Shown piece by piece: positions 42,573-53,114 of a stretch of 64,000 nucleotides of DNA. Made by a program: the position numbers and the translations under genes. Position 1 is the stretch's first letter. Every line of letters begins with the position of its first letter. The notes under the pieces are model-generated. The model was given only the letters and a program-made list of their open reading frames with translations. It had not been told where the DNA came from and made no database searches. The stretch is taken from positions 24,466,501-24,530,500 of the forward strand of contig NC_087262.1 of assembly GCF_037042905.1 (NCBI RefSeq), given 5' to 3'. This DNA is from Lytechinus pictus (lineage: Eukaryota; Echinodermata; Echinoidea; Temnopleuroida; Toxopneustidae).

Positions 42573-42580
42573 TATAAATA
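42573..42580 (+). promoter_or_regulatory. H2B TATA box
   Basis: TATAAATA, with an initiator-like TCAGTT 31-32 bases downstream (A at 42605), giving a leader of about 33 bases before the ATG at 42638. Confidence 0.85.
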
Positions 42581-42637
42581 GCGGGACGCTTCAAGTGTCC
42601 AATCAGTTGATCTACTCGACACAATCAAGTAATCATC

Positions 42638-43009
42638 ATGCCTGCTAAGACTAGTGGAAAAGGAGCCAAGAAGGCCGGTAAGGCCAAGGCCAGCCGTGCA
42701 GCTGGAGACAAGAAGAGGAGGAGGAAGCGAAAGGAAAGCTACGGAATCTACATCTACAAGGTTCTGAAGCAGGTTCACCCCGACACTGGTATCTCAAGCC
42801 GTGCCATGTCCATCATGAACAGCTTCGTCAACGATGTCTTCGAACGTATTGCCGGTGAGGCTTCCCGTCTTGCCCACTACAACAAGAAGTCCACCATCAG
42901 CAGCCGTGAGGTCCAGACCGCTGTCCGTCTCCTCCTCCCTGGTGAATTGGCCAAGCACGCCGTCTCTGAGGGCACCAAGGCCGTCACCAAGTACACCACC
43001 TCCAAGTAA
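42638..43009 (+). CDS. H2B: histone H2B, replication-dependent, intronless
   Basis: A 123-residue core histone that dimerises with H2A in the nucleosome. The Lys-rich N-tail ([20 protein letters not shown]) is followed by [20 protein letters not shown] and the histone fold ([56 protein letters not shown]), ending AVTKYTTSK, where the Lys is the usual ubiquitylation site. Length and sequence are normal. The N-tail lacks the SPKK/SPRK repeats of sperm H2B, so it is a somatic or embryonic type. Promoter has octamers and TATA; the mRNA ends in the histone stem-loop 28 bases after the stop. GC-rich codon use contrasts with the AT-rich surroundings. An H2A pseudogene lies upstream in opposite orientation and an intact H2A 2.3 kb downstream. 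Confidence 0.98.
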   Translation: MPAKTSGKGAKKAGKAKASRAAGDKKRRRKRKESYGIYIYKVLKQVHPDTGISSRAMSIMNSFVNDVFERIAGEASRLAHYNKKSTISSREVQTAVRLLLPGELAKHAVSEGTKAVTKYTTSK

Positions 43010-43036
43010 ATTGGTCATTGCCATTTTACAACGAAC

Positions 43037-43052
43037 GGCTCTTTTCAGAGCC
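43037..43052 (+). terminator. H2B histone mRNA 3' stem-loop
   Basis: GGCTCTTTTCAGAGCC: six-base stem, TTTC loop, preceded by AACGAAC and followed by ACCA. Bound by SLBP and processed instead of polyadenylated. Confidence 0.95.
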
Positions 43053-43062
43053 ACCAATATTT

Positions 43063-43071
43063 CAAGAAAGA
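43063..43071 (+). promoter_or_regulatory. H2B histone downstream element (U7 snRNA target)
   Basis: CAAGAAAGA, 10 bases after the stem-loop, the sea urchin consensus that pairs with U7 snRNA. Confidence 0.9.
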
Positions 43072-43636
43072 ACAAAGTTATTATCTCGTATTACTTTCCA
43101 TTAGTTTAATCATGTAATAGTAAGATGATGGGAAATTCGAATGAAAGACTGAATGAAATACAGTGAAATAGAGAGCACAAGAGCAGAAAACAAGAAAAGT
43201 AGTAAAAGTCAGAGGGACATAGAAAAATATACAGAGAAGTTTATTTAAGCTTCCCGTGGGCTTAGTGAAACAATTGCATGTTACGAAAGAAAGAGACGTT
43301 ACAAGGGAGAGTGAAAAGAATAAAGAAAGTGCAGAATGAATTGATAAGAATTATTTGATGAATGAAACTGAGCTATGCTTCCCATTATAGGGACGGTACC
43401 AATGTAATGTAGGGCAAGATGTCGACCTATAATCCTGACGTCATTTTTTTTGTCAGTCTATGTAGAGTTACCCGATCCTGATGATTATTTTTATAGCCTT
43501 CTTTCTCTTACATTCTTTTTATATTCACTTATAAAGACATATAATGATATTTCGTGCCAAATGTATTTTCAAATCGCTCTTCTTTTCTAATAAAAGATGT
43601 TATATTATAAGTACATTCATTCAGAATTCACTTTTC

Positions 43637-43850
43637 TTATAGTTGTACATTTCCATTTATCGCCGAGGCCAATAAAGGACTTTACGACATTTTTACCTAC
43701 ATTGATTAACCCAGTGCTATCGATAAATATCATATGTGAAATTCATTTATACATTTATTTTTTTATAGTTGTACATTTCCATTTATCGCCAAGGCCAATG
43801 AAGGAGAAAACGACATTCTACATAGATTGAATAACTCAGTGATATAGAAA
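43637..43850 (+). repeat. tandem duplication, ~126-bp unit, two copies
   Basis: TTATAGTTGTACATTTCCAT starts both copies (43637, 43763), followed by TTATCGCC.AGGCCAAT.AAGGA and GACATT.TACATAGATTGA-like sequence. Between the two histone genes, no histone sequence inside. Confidence 0.8.
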
Positions 43851-45090
43851 ATAGTCAGAAACTTAAAAATTTGTTAATACTATGTATTTATTTTCAAAAT
43901 CAATTTTGTACTTCATGGTTGGCCTGTTTAGTTAAAAAAAAACTGCTCTACAAAGGCGCCCGCGGTTAAACAAGCATCATTCAACATGAAAATACAAAGT
44001 AAGGAAACATCATTAACTACCATTGAACACAAATAAGATATAATTATGATATGACCATTCTTGATAAATTTGAGTTGGGGGTATAGCAAGTGAAACGCCA
44101 ATGTCAGCCTCGTCTGCATAAACAATTCAATAGTAGCAGTGCTGACTTTGTGACGTTTTTATTAGTAGAACTGAAAAGAAATAAGAGTATTAAAAAGATA
44201 AGTGCTTGACCATGTTCTATATATATATAACAAATCCCCTAATTTTCGTTGAGAAAAAATTGGTCACCTTTAGGCCTATTTAGTCAGGAACATTATTCCC
44301 TTAAAATAGAAAAGTAAATTACCGCAAAAATATGTTCCATAAAGTTATATAAGCTCACTCAAATTGATACAGTATCACTTTTTACTTAAAGAGATATATA
44401 GAGACTATGGTATCATAAGCCTCTAAGAATAAAATAATAAATCCAATGATAAATCCATAATTTATTGTTCGAAATAGACATGAAATGAAATGCTCCGAAA
44501 ATCTGCTCATTATGATTATTATTATTATATTTTTTCCATTAAGATATTTGAGGAACGATTAAAAATAAATAAAAGAGTATACATAATTTGAGTCATGAGT
44601 TTGAAATATTGGTACCTAATTACAAAGTGTACATTTGCTCAAATCTTAAATCTACCATTGTCTTCCAACATCATGATAATAGTCCTACATCAACATGTAT
44701 AACAACAACTATGATGTGGGATAAAAGAACTGTTCAGTTAAGATTAAACTAAGAGTAATGAATTTTCCCCTAAACATAAATATTAAGCAAGTTTTTACAA
44801 CGACGGAAGTCACGATGAATTTATTGAAATATATAGTTACATGAAAGAACACGATGATCTCTTTCATTATAAATTTATCATCATACATCACGGTATCACT
44901 GGGGTTTTGGGGGATACATGTGTGATTTGGTCATCAATTATTGAACACTGCGTAGAATGGCTCTAGTACTAACTGTCACTTCTGATGTTTGAAATTGACG
45001 CCACCCATATAACCGCCAAATTGCACAGCACCTATTATAGCTGTTACGTAATCAATCCGTCTGGTGTCCCCTTTGGTGAAGGAAAGCGGT
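43851..45090. other. H2B-H2A spacer, nothing recognised
   Basis: AT-rich spacer without gene or clear repeat up to the H2A promoter. Confidence 0.4.
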
Positions 45091-45094
45091 CATT

Positions 45095-45153
45095 ATGCAA
45101 ATTATATGTAAATTATATGCAAATAACCCGCCAAAAAGTCAGGCGGACGGTCC
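45095..45153 (+). promoter_or_regulatory. H2A upstream promoter: reversed octamers and GGACGGTCC
   Basis: ATGCAAAT, the reverse octamer, occurs at 45095-45102 and 45117-45124, with a near-match ATGTAAAT between. GGACGGTCC at 45145-45153 is shared with H2B. The order relative to H2B is inverted (octamers first), while GGACGGTCC stays 100-120 bases from the TATA box. Confidence 0.75.
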
Positions 45154-45246
45154 GGCACAACAGAACCAATACATCTTTCGGCGGCTCAGGTGGATGGGTG
45201 AATTGTTCATCGACCCGTGTCAGAGTTGGTGCGATCTTTCGGAAGG

Positions 45247-45254
45247 TATAAATA
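45247..45254 (+). promoter_or_regulatory. H2A TATA box and CATTCG cap site
   Basis: TATAAATA is followed 31 bases later by CATTCG (45278-45283), the sea urchin histone cap-site consensus (CATTCR), predicting a leader of about 42 bases. Confidence 0.88.
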
Positions 45255-45272
45255 GCTAGCCGCGAATTTTGA

Positions 45273-45695
<423 letters not shown>

Positions 45696-45726
45696 GAAGG
45701 GACATCTCTTTTGATCAGATTAAAAC

Positions 45727-45742
45727 GGCTCTTTTCAGAGCC
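45727..45742 (+). terminator. H2A histone mRNA 3' stem-loop
   Basis: GGCTCTTTTCAGAGCC, identical to the H2B stem-loop, 32 bases after the stop. Confidence 0.95.
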
Positions 45743-45752
45743 ACCACATCTC

Positions 45753-45761
45753 CAAGAAAGA
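45753..45761 (+). promoter_or_regulatory. H2A histone downstream element (U7 snRNA target)
   Basis: CAAGAAAGA, 10 bases after the stem-loop, same spacing as in H2B. Confidence 0.9.
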
Positions 45762-45769
45762 ATACAAAT

Positions 45770-46448
45770 TGACATCTCAATTAAGTTTCTGTACGTCTGT
45801 ATGAATATGGGGCATTCCTTCGTTTAAAACAATTTTATTTATGTTTTATTCTCCAATCTCCTCTCAAAGATTGGTCTAAGTAACGACACGACAATTTATT
45901 AATGCAGGGCTTCTCCGGCTATGCCAGCAGCTCAATGCTTTATTTGAGGGGGGGTTAATTCTATAAATATATATTTTTTTCTTTTTTTTTTTAATTAACA
46001 AACAAAATTAAACCTCAAGCCTTGCTCGTTTATCGTCCCTATTTGATAAACACATTAACCTTGTGAATTATAAAAAATTGAATTATTATTTGAAAGTTTT
46101 GAAATCCTTTGACGTTTTGAATAATTTTTCTCTCAAAAAGCTTGGCAACTTAGAATAGATTATTATGAGGCCTTTTGAGAACTTTTGATTTGCAAACACT
46201 TCTAACTTAATTCTCAAGAAAAGTGTTCGAAACTGCATTTATTTCGAAGAAAAAAAAAGTATATCGAGAGGGGTATCATCCTCTCTACAGGTGGGGGGTA
46301 TAGCATAAAAAGAATGACACTTTTCAAAACTGCAAAATGAATGACAACATCATTAGAACAGCAAACATAATATGAACTTTCATAATCGTAAATGACCCAA
46401 AACACTATTAAATAATTCTGATCATTATTGAGAAGGATGTTGACAAAT
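45770..46448. other. intergenic, nothing recognised
   Basis: AT-rich sequence after the H2A processing site. No further histone gene follows. Confidence 0.4.
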
Positions 46449-46449
46449 G

Positions 46450-46634
46450 CTTTGTGGCGTAATGAGCTCCCCCCCCCAAAAAAAAAAAAATAATAATAAA
46501 ATTAGGGGCCAGATAAGGCGGATGGAGCAAAAAATTTAAAAACATGCAAGCGAGCAAGCAAAATTTGATATATTTTGGCATAATTCTGGTTCTTTGGGGG
46601 CATTGCCCCTAGCCCCCATCTGTACGCCAGTGAA
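46450..46634. mobile_element. GTGGCGTA-ended poly-C element
   Basis: Left TGTGGCGTAATGAGC followed by C and A tracts, right CCCCCATCTGTACGCCAGTG. The interior has GCAAGCGAGCAAGCAAAATTTG. Related by ends to 20991-21260 and 52879-53114. Target duplication not clear. Confidence 0.5.
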
Positions 46635-47510
46635 AATCAAATATACTATACCTCTGCCCCCCCCCCCCCCCCGTAATCACCATTTACAACCAAGAGACTT
46701 GAACATGATATGAGACCATAATAGCAACAATCCTCACGGCACCCAAGTCACTCTAAAAAAAAGCTTGATTTGTTGGCAAGAGAATAGTGTTGGTAGCAAG
46801 CAAAACGCGATGCGATCTTACTCTTCTCATGGTAAATCCTCTGGGTAAAGCGCTTTAGCGCCATCATGCGAGTAGAGTGAGATTGATTGCTTTGGACTCT
46901 TGGATCTGAATACTCGTATTCAGATCAGTGGGTTACACCAAGGAGATATCACCTATACACGAGCCTAATTACAACTGGCAGGCAAAAGATATTCATTCGA
47001 GCCAACCAATTCTCAATTTGTAAATTTGATATTGCTGCTTGACAAAAATGAATGAATATGATTGACAATCTAACACTGATTCTAGGGAGGGTATACTACT
47101 GAAGTTCCTTTTTCCAAATTGGGAAGATATATCACCACTTTGGAACCGTCTATTTTTTTTACTGGCGGAAAAAGTAGGGCCATTTTACTGTCTCAAGTGA
47201 TGAACTTGATTCTGTTAGGTTTAGTCTTCATAAATGCCGATTTGTTTTTTTAAATGAGCCGGTCGAGGTACCCTTTTCTGGTCAGATATGGAATGTCAGA
47301 CATATATCCTATCCACGTGTAGTAAACATTCAACCCTCGAATGTCATCCTTATTTTTCATGATTTTTTTAAGTGCCACTTTAACACACGAATATAAGAGA
47401 AATGTTTTAGGCCTGTGATACTTATACGTACGGTTGTCCTATTTCAATGTTATGTTGTCACATACATTTCAATCTAAGCCAATCTGGCTACTTACATTTA
47501 GGTATATATA
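46635..47510. other. intergenic, nothing recognised
   Basis: C tract at about 46657-46673, otherwise AT-rich without coding evidence. Confidence 0.4.
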
Positions 47511-47511
47511 T

Positions 47512-47700
47512 ATTGATTTATTTATTTATTTACAATATATCTAACCATGCAGGATAGCCCACTCAGCTATAAAGTGGTATCCCGTGGGGCTCTGGAATAC
47601 ATATTAAAAACAAGTATTAAACAAAAACCATTGAAAAACATATGCAAAATATACAAGTATTGATATAAATAACATATTAAACTCATAACAAAAAACAAAA
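47512..47700 (-). repeat. probable non-LTR retrotransposon 3' tail
   Basis: (TTTA)n start, then 'caggatagcccactcagc' and 'ggtatcccgtggggctctgg', a pattern of retrotransposon 3' UTRs read on the minus strand. No coding remnant. Confidence 0.4.
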
Positions 47701-48146
47701 TATCAAGTATACGACATCTTTAAAATGATACAAACCAATAGTGAACAAGCAAAATTGCATACAAATCAATATATAGAGTGATATATAAAATAAATATAAA
47801 TATTAAATGTTGGATTCAATTTAAAAGGCAATGATAATGCTTGAAGTTTTAAAAGACGAGCTTTCAGTTTTTGTTTAAAAATTGATCAAGGTTTTTATGT
47901 TTTATGTTATTCCAAAGTAACTATATCAGGAATCCTCCTATCTAAGTGCATTACTACTTGACAAGATTCAACTTTTTTTCTTTGATGCATTGATTCTCAA
48001 ATTTATCATTCTACTGTCTTCAGTTAATAAAGGTGTTACATTTGTTTTCGTCTTTATCTTTTTCATTATCCATATCTATAGTTGGCATCTTAATTTTCCC
48101 CACGCATAGTTTAAACCAGTATTGCCAGTGCATGGGTTTGTTTGAC

Positions 48147-48176
48147 CATGGACCTATACTACTCTATAGGTCCATG
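48147..48176. repeat. 12-bp perfect hairpin
   Basis: CATGGACCTATA / TATAGGTCCATG around a 6-base loop CTACTC. CCATGGACCTATAC also occurs near 24471. Confidence 0.8.
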
Positions 48177-48201
48177 ATTTGGCGAAGGTAGTCATTGATT
48201 A

Positions 48202-48364
48202 ATACCTCAGTCACAATTGTTCTATGGCGGCCATACGGCGAGTGAAAACAGCCATTTTATTCATGTTTATTCAAACCACCTATATTGTAGCTGGTACAAA
48301 AATGTTAAAACGGCTGTTTTCGATTCGCTGTACGGCCACCGTAGGGCAAATGTGGCTGAGGTAT
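48202..48364. mobile_element. palindromic MITE, ATACCTCAG ends
   Basis: ATACCTCAGTCACAATTG against its complement in CAAATGTGGCTGAGGTAT, continuing through GGCCATACGGCGAGTGAAAACAGCC-type inverted sequence. 163 bp, TA on both flanks. Confidence 0.7.
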
Positions 48365-48804
48365 AAGCTTGCTCTCTTTCCTAGCTGCCAACTGATGCAC
48401 GCATGGTAAACTGCTACATAAAATTGTATTTGTATGATAATCTATCTCATTTTATTTACTGATATTGATCAGTTGATATCGATTTTTATTCAGGTACACT
48501 TATATGAATGTGTTTAAAGTACCGAATAAATAATGAATAAATGCGGGTTTCGAAAATGCCTTCAACTGAGCATGCTGGGTGTAGCAGCACGCAACCACAA
48601 ATTGTCGCCAATTCTCGCCCAATAAAAACACAATGAAAGGGAGAAAGCGGAAAATAACTCATGGTGTATAGGAGAAAGCGGAAAATAACAAATAACTCAC
48701 GGTAAGAGAAACGAAAATAACTAACGGTGTAAATATTTTGTCCTCAATCATCAATCATGATTGCTCCTCATCCACCCTAGCAACCGTCATCCCTGGATAC
48801 ATTT

Positions 48805-48918
48805 TCATTCTCTGTTCATTCCGATGGGAATGGTCTCGAGATAACGTTCCCATGTCGTGATCGCAGCGCCGAAGCCCGGCCAGGGCACGGTGGTCACGGA
48901 GATGAGGATGAGGAACAT
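48805..48918 (-). other. GC-rich short ORF, 37 codons, unexplained
   Basis: Minus strand: MFLILISVTTVPWPGFGAAI.., a hydrophobic stretch then TTWERYLETIPIGMNRE and TGA. G+C is much higher than the flanks and codon endings look gene-like. A TGA lies just upstream of the ATG and no convincing acceptor is seen. Could be a terminal exon fragment or a retroposed piece; no family recognised. Confidence 0.3.
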
Positions 48919-50100
48919 AGCGAGTCACGGTCCAGTGGCTACTTAAGTGGCTTTAATCCGCCACTGACAACGTAAAGTCTCGATGTTCTTTTGTTTTCCC
49001 TCCACTCACGCCTATTGTCACGTACCACTCACTCACACGAGACACGGTCGCGCGCGCTGAAAGAATTGAGTTTATTCGTATATTGATAGAGAACATAAGT
49101 AGGGTATTCATTTCATCTTAGTAAGATAATAGCTTTCCGATAGTGCGTAAGGCTTCAGCTCTAAGTGATCATTAATGATGTGAAGAAAGCAGTTTCCTTT
49201 ATCGATTAAAACTAAAATAGACATGCATGTGCATGGTTCATCAAATTAATGTGGCATGATAAGTATAAAACTAGATGCCAGTGGCAGGACAAAAAATAGT
49301 GTATAGGAAATAATACAGGACAATTAATTATTGATAGCATAGAGGAAGAAGGAAGAGGAGAGAAAAAAGAAAATAAAGAACAGAAAGAAAACAAAAGAAA
49401 TAAAGAAGGAAATGTAGAGGAAGAAGTAGAGAGGGTAAGAAAAGAGGCAAGTATCGTTGGCGAATATAAACATAGGCGAATGTGGAACACTGAAATTTCA
49501 TCTCTTTTCAATTTTTTTTATAACTTAGAAGAACTAAATACATGATGGACAAATGAATCATCGACATTAAAAAGTATCAAGTAAAACAACTGTAAACGCT
49601 ATTCTTCTTTCTTTGTATTCACTTTTCCAAGAGAAGATTAAAATCATTAATCGCTTCATTCAAAATCATTTTTAAAAATGTGGTCATGGTATATGCTATA
49701 AATATATATTTCACATGATGTAACGTAGTAAAATCCACATGACGTGCCATTTGAATATATACCTGAATATGAGATTATTGTTAAATCAAGTCGTAAAACA
49801 GTTAATCCATGCCATATCCGTAGTCGTACGCACACCAAGGCTTCATTATGGTTCGTATATCTCAGTGATAATATTTTGAAAAATATAATTATACCGCGGA
49901 TGACACTGACCGCCCTTCACGCGAAACATCTCCATTTTTCTCCCTCGCTCCCTCTCGCTCTCTTATTGGGAGGGGTCAACCGTTAAATGGTTACAAAGAC
50001 ACTATAACATGCATGGTCGCTTTTGATGACACACTCGGGTCGCACCCGAAATAAACGCCATATTTTTGCAACGAAAACAGCTCAAAACGACGAGATAGTG
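48919..50100. other. intergenic, nothing recognised
   Basis: AT-rich with a GCGCGCGC word near 49048 and a purine-rich tract at 49340-49450. Confidence 0.4.
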
Positions 50101-50113
50101 GCTTCGATCGGCG

Positions 50114-50236
50114 TATAAATATCAAGGAATTTCTCACGATATTTTAACGATGGAAGGAGGCGAAGACGATCTGGGCTGTATTTTCCCACGAGTTTTAGCG
50201 AGAGCCCTTCAGTCGGGGGTTGGTGGGCAATTATAG
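50114..50236 (+). other. TATA-like box with a 28-codon ORF, unexplained
   Basis: TATAAATA at 50114-50121 lies 36 bases before an ATG (50150) opening MEGGEDDLGCIFPRVLARAL.. ending QL at 50236. The local base composition is balanced and gene-like. Nothing is recognised. It may be a promoter plus first exon or part of an unnamed repeat. Confidence 0.25.
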
Positions 50237-50359
50237 CCCATTAATGACTGACTTAATTACTTACCTTTGTGAGCATTGGGTACAGAGAATTCAATTTAAT
50301 ACGACTACAACAACGATAATTTTGGCAATAGTAAAATATTGATAAAGACGGTGATGACA

Positions 50360-50450
50360 ATGATGACAGTAATAATAATAATAATAATATTCATCATAAT
50401 AATATCAATAATAGTAATAATATCAATGTGAATATGAATAATAATAATTC
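50360..50450 (+). repeat. (AAT)n-rich microsatellite
   Basis: ATA/AAT trinucleotides with ATC and ATG variants. Confidence 0.85.
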
Positions 50451-50554
50451 ACCATGAGGGGGTAATTTATAATTAGGACCGCTATTCATTATACATAACG
50501 GGGGTCCTTTAAGAGAGAGAGAGAAGGGTCGCTATTCAGCATGTGAGAAAATAG

Positions 50555-50670
50555 CAGTGGCAGATCTACAGGGGGTTAGGGGGTTTAACCCCCCCCCCCC
50601 CCCCGGCCTGCCAAGTAAAAAAACCCTCTCGGCAAACCCCTCTTGGAAAAAAAAGCTAGATCCGCGCCTG
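50555..50670. mobile_element. 116-bp CAGTGGCAG MITE with 5-bp target duplication
   Basis: Left CAGTGGCAGATCTACAGGGG, right GCTAGATCCGCGCCTG, flanked by AATAG on both sides (50550-50554, 50671-50675). Contains GGGGGTTAGGGGGTTTAACC and a C tract. Same family as 38089-38310. Confidence 0.75.
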
Positions 50671-51104
50671 AATAGTAACCATTTGCATGAATTGTTAATT
50701 CTCATACAATATTTTATTATGACTAGCGACCCTCTTCTTTGAATGGCTTGATGGTGTAAAAACATTTCGGTTGTTCAATATACGAATTTTTTAATAATGA
50801 CTCTTCCGCATAATGTTATTAATAGAACTCCTTTTGACTTAACGATCCCTTTTCTGTTTTTATGATTTGCGATCTACTTCTTAGGTTATTAATAGCGACC
50901 CATCAGATTTCATGCATATACTCTCTACTAATAAACACCCATTCTCAGACCTAGGTAAACTCAAGAAAATCAGACAAAAAAGAATGGGTGTGGCTTATAA
51001 ATGTCTCCATAGCAACCATAGAAAGAGGGGAGAATATTTGATCCAATTGTCCCTCCTTTATCAAAAGTTTACGTATCGTTGATTGACAAGATCAACAGTA
51101 AATT

Positions 51105-52010
51105 GTTATTTTTTAATTCAATTCAATTCTTTTATTTCATTTCCATTCAAAACATAATACAAAGTAATATAAAGTAATACAAATCAAGTAGAATTTTACA
51201 GAAGGGCATTCTTACTTCGTAAAAAAAAACAGAAAAAACAGTATAATATAGAGCATAAATGGAAATGAGGGGGATCCACTAAAAAGCAAAGCTTGTAAAT
51301 TGTGGATCCCTCTTGGAAAGGAAGTATAGTAGACTTATTCTCATATGCGTACATATATGTATTACAGGAAAGAAAAAGAGAACAAAAGAAATCATACGGA
51401 TGCAAATATAATTACTGAACAAATGCAAAGCTTTTCACACAAAGAGGTCTTCGTAGTAAAGGATGTGTTGCACAAGACAGAAGAAAGAAGAAAAAAACAG
51501 AAAGAGAGAGGGGATGACAAGACATAGAAGACAAGACAAAACAAAAGACAGGACAGTACAAGACAAAATAACTACTTTATAAAAGGAGGAAAACTAAGAA
51601 TGGGAAAGGGCTGACCACGAACCAGCTTGATCTGGTGAAAAAACAAAAGATGATATAACTGGACAATATCAGATGAAAAAAGATAAAACAAAAAAAGTGA
51701 AAAATGTAATGATTAAAATCAAGATAATGAAGTGTTAGTTCCGTTGCGAAGAATTATAGGAATTAAGCAGGATAAGTTTGAGTTTACTTTTGAATGAATT
51801 TAAGGAGACACTGTCTTTAATATTATTAGCTAGTGAGTTCCAGAATTTAGGACCGTTGAATAGGAATGTATTTTTGGCCAGTAAAGTTCTGTAAAGTGGA
51901 ATGTGAAGTTCGTCAGAGTGTCTCGTGGGGTAGTTATGATAAAATTGATTTTTAGGGAACATGGCATCAAAAATATGGGGAAGTGCATTATTATTATAAC
52001 TATACATGAA
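51105..52010 (-). pseudogene. CR1-like non-LTR retrotransposon, C-terminal reverse-transcriptase tail and 3' UTR
   Basis: A 90-codon minus-strand frame (51735-52007) carries the recurrent non-LTR RT C-terminal pattern: LPHIFDAMF, NYPTRHSDELHIPLYRT, FNGPKFWNSLANNIKDS, LNSFKSKLKLILL. The segment downstream on that strand is AT-rich UTR ending in an imperfect (GAATT)n tail near 51117. The 5' part of the element is missing, as expected for 5'-truncated insertions. Confidence 0.7.
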
Positions 52011-52306
52011 GTGCCCTAACTGTAGTAAATACAGGTCTTTATATATGTAAAAAAAATAATTACTTTAACAGGCAAAATTTACAATATCAAAGAAGACCCC
52101 TCAGACTTAAGAGGGTAGGTCAATTATTTCATAGTTAGTTGATTAATTAGTTTTTGCTGTTGTTGTTGTTGATTGGTTTGTTTAGTCAGTTAAACAGATA
52201 GCTAATCCATGTAGATACACCTCCATATTTACCTTGGCAATAAGTTGTTGAATGTATTAATGGGTGCCATTTTTTAATCAGTGCTTATCAATATACATAA
52301 ATATAC

Positions 52307-52513
52307 ACTTTTTAAAAATGATTCACCCAATATCGGGTTAAAAGGAAATATGCATATTATTTTGTTGGGTAAGTCAACGCCTGATGCTCTGTAAATATTA
52401 CGCAATGTTATGTAAAAAAAACCTCCATGAGACGTGTTTTTTCTAACCCAACAAACATGCATATTAACCTCAATATTGGGCTACCTTTTACCCAACAGTA
52501 TTTAATAAAATGT
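52307..52513. mobile_element. AT-rich inverted-repeat element with ACCCAATATnGGGT words
   Basis: AATATGCATATTATTTTGTT and ACCCAACAAACATGCATATT are inverted, with outer CACTTTTT/AAAATGTG. Resembles the ACCCAATATT-containing element at 4856-5116. Confidence 0.5.
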
Positions 52514-52878
52514 GAAATCGAACAAATAAATAAGAAATGATAAATTTTCATTCCCCAATATCCGAACAAAATAAATTAATATTCAAACAATCATGCACAG
52601 CAAAAATATATTTTTAATTTCATTGTTTACCTCTGCATCCGTATAATAAATTGATTATTACAGTTTTCATAACATAATGAATATGAAGTAGTAATTAAAT
52701 GATTCTATATTCAGACATACTGTATTAAAAATAATTCATTTGAAAGATTACAATAATGTCATTTCCTGATTATCATGTCCTATCGGATAATTTTGTAAGC
52801 ATAACTATTGATGAACCTTTTCCAACGAATTCTAGTTATATAATGTTTTTATCTTAATCTCAATGCCATACAATTCCG

Positions 52879-53114
52879 GATAGTTGCGTGATGAGCCCAA
52901 ATATTGAGGGGGCCAGATATGGCGTATCGGACAAGATTTCGACATTTTTATTACAAAAATCAAATTTTGTGATAGATTTTGACATTATAGTGAGAAAATA
53001 ATATAACATATCATCCTTCTTCCTTTTCTTTCTGTTTTTATTTATTTCTTGATCGTGAAAAAAAATGCGGGGGGGGGGGCGTCACCAAGCCCATCTATCT
53101 GTACGCCACTGCTT
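52879..53114. mobile_element. GTACGCCACTG-ended poly-G element
   Basis: Right end CATCTATCTGTACGCCACTG; the left end is degenerate (AGTTGCGTGATGAGCCC). G tract at 53070-53079. The complement shares blocks with 20991-21260. Confidence 0.5.

Noticed and set aside
42572-43109. ORFs antisense to or out of frame with histone H2B
   Set aside because: Shadows of a conserved GC-rich coding gene.
50240-50270. U1 snRNA-like start (ACTTACCT)
   Set aside because: Only a few bases match; no Sm site or stem structure follows.
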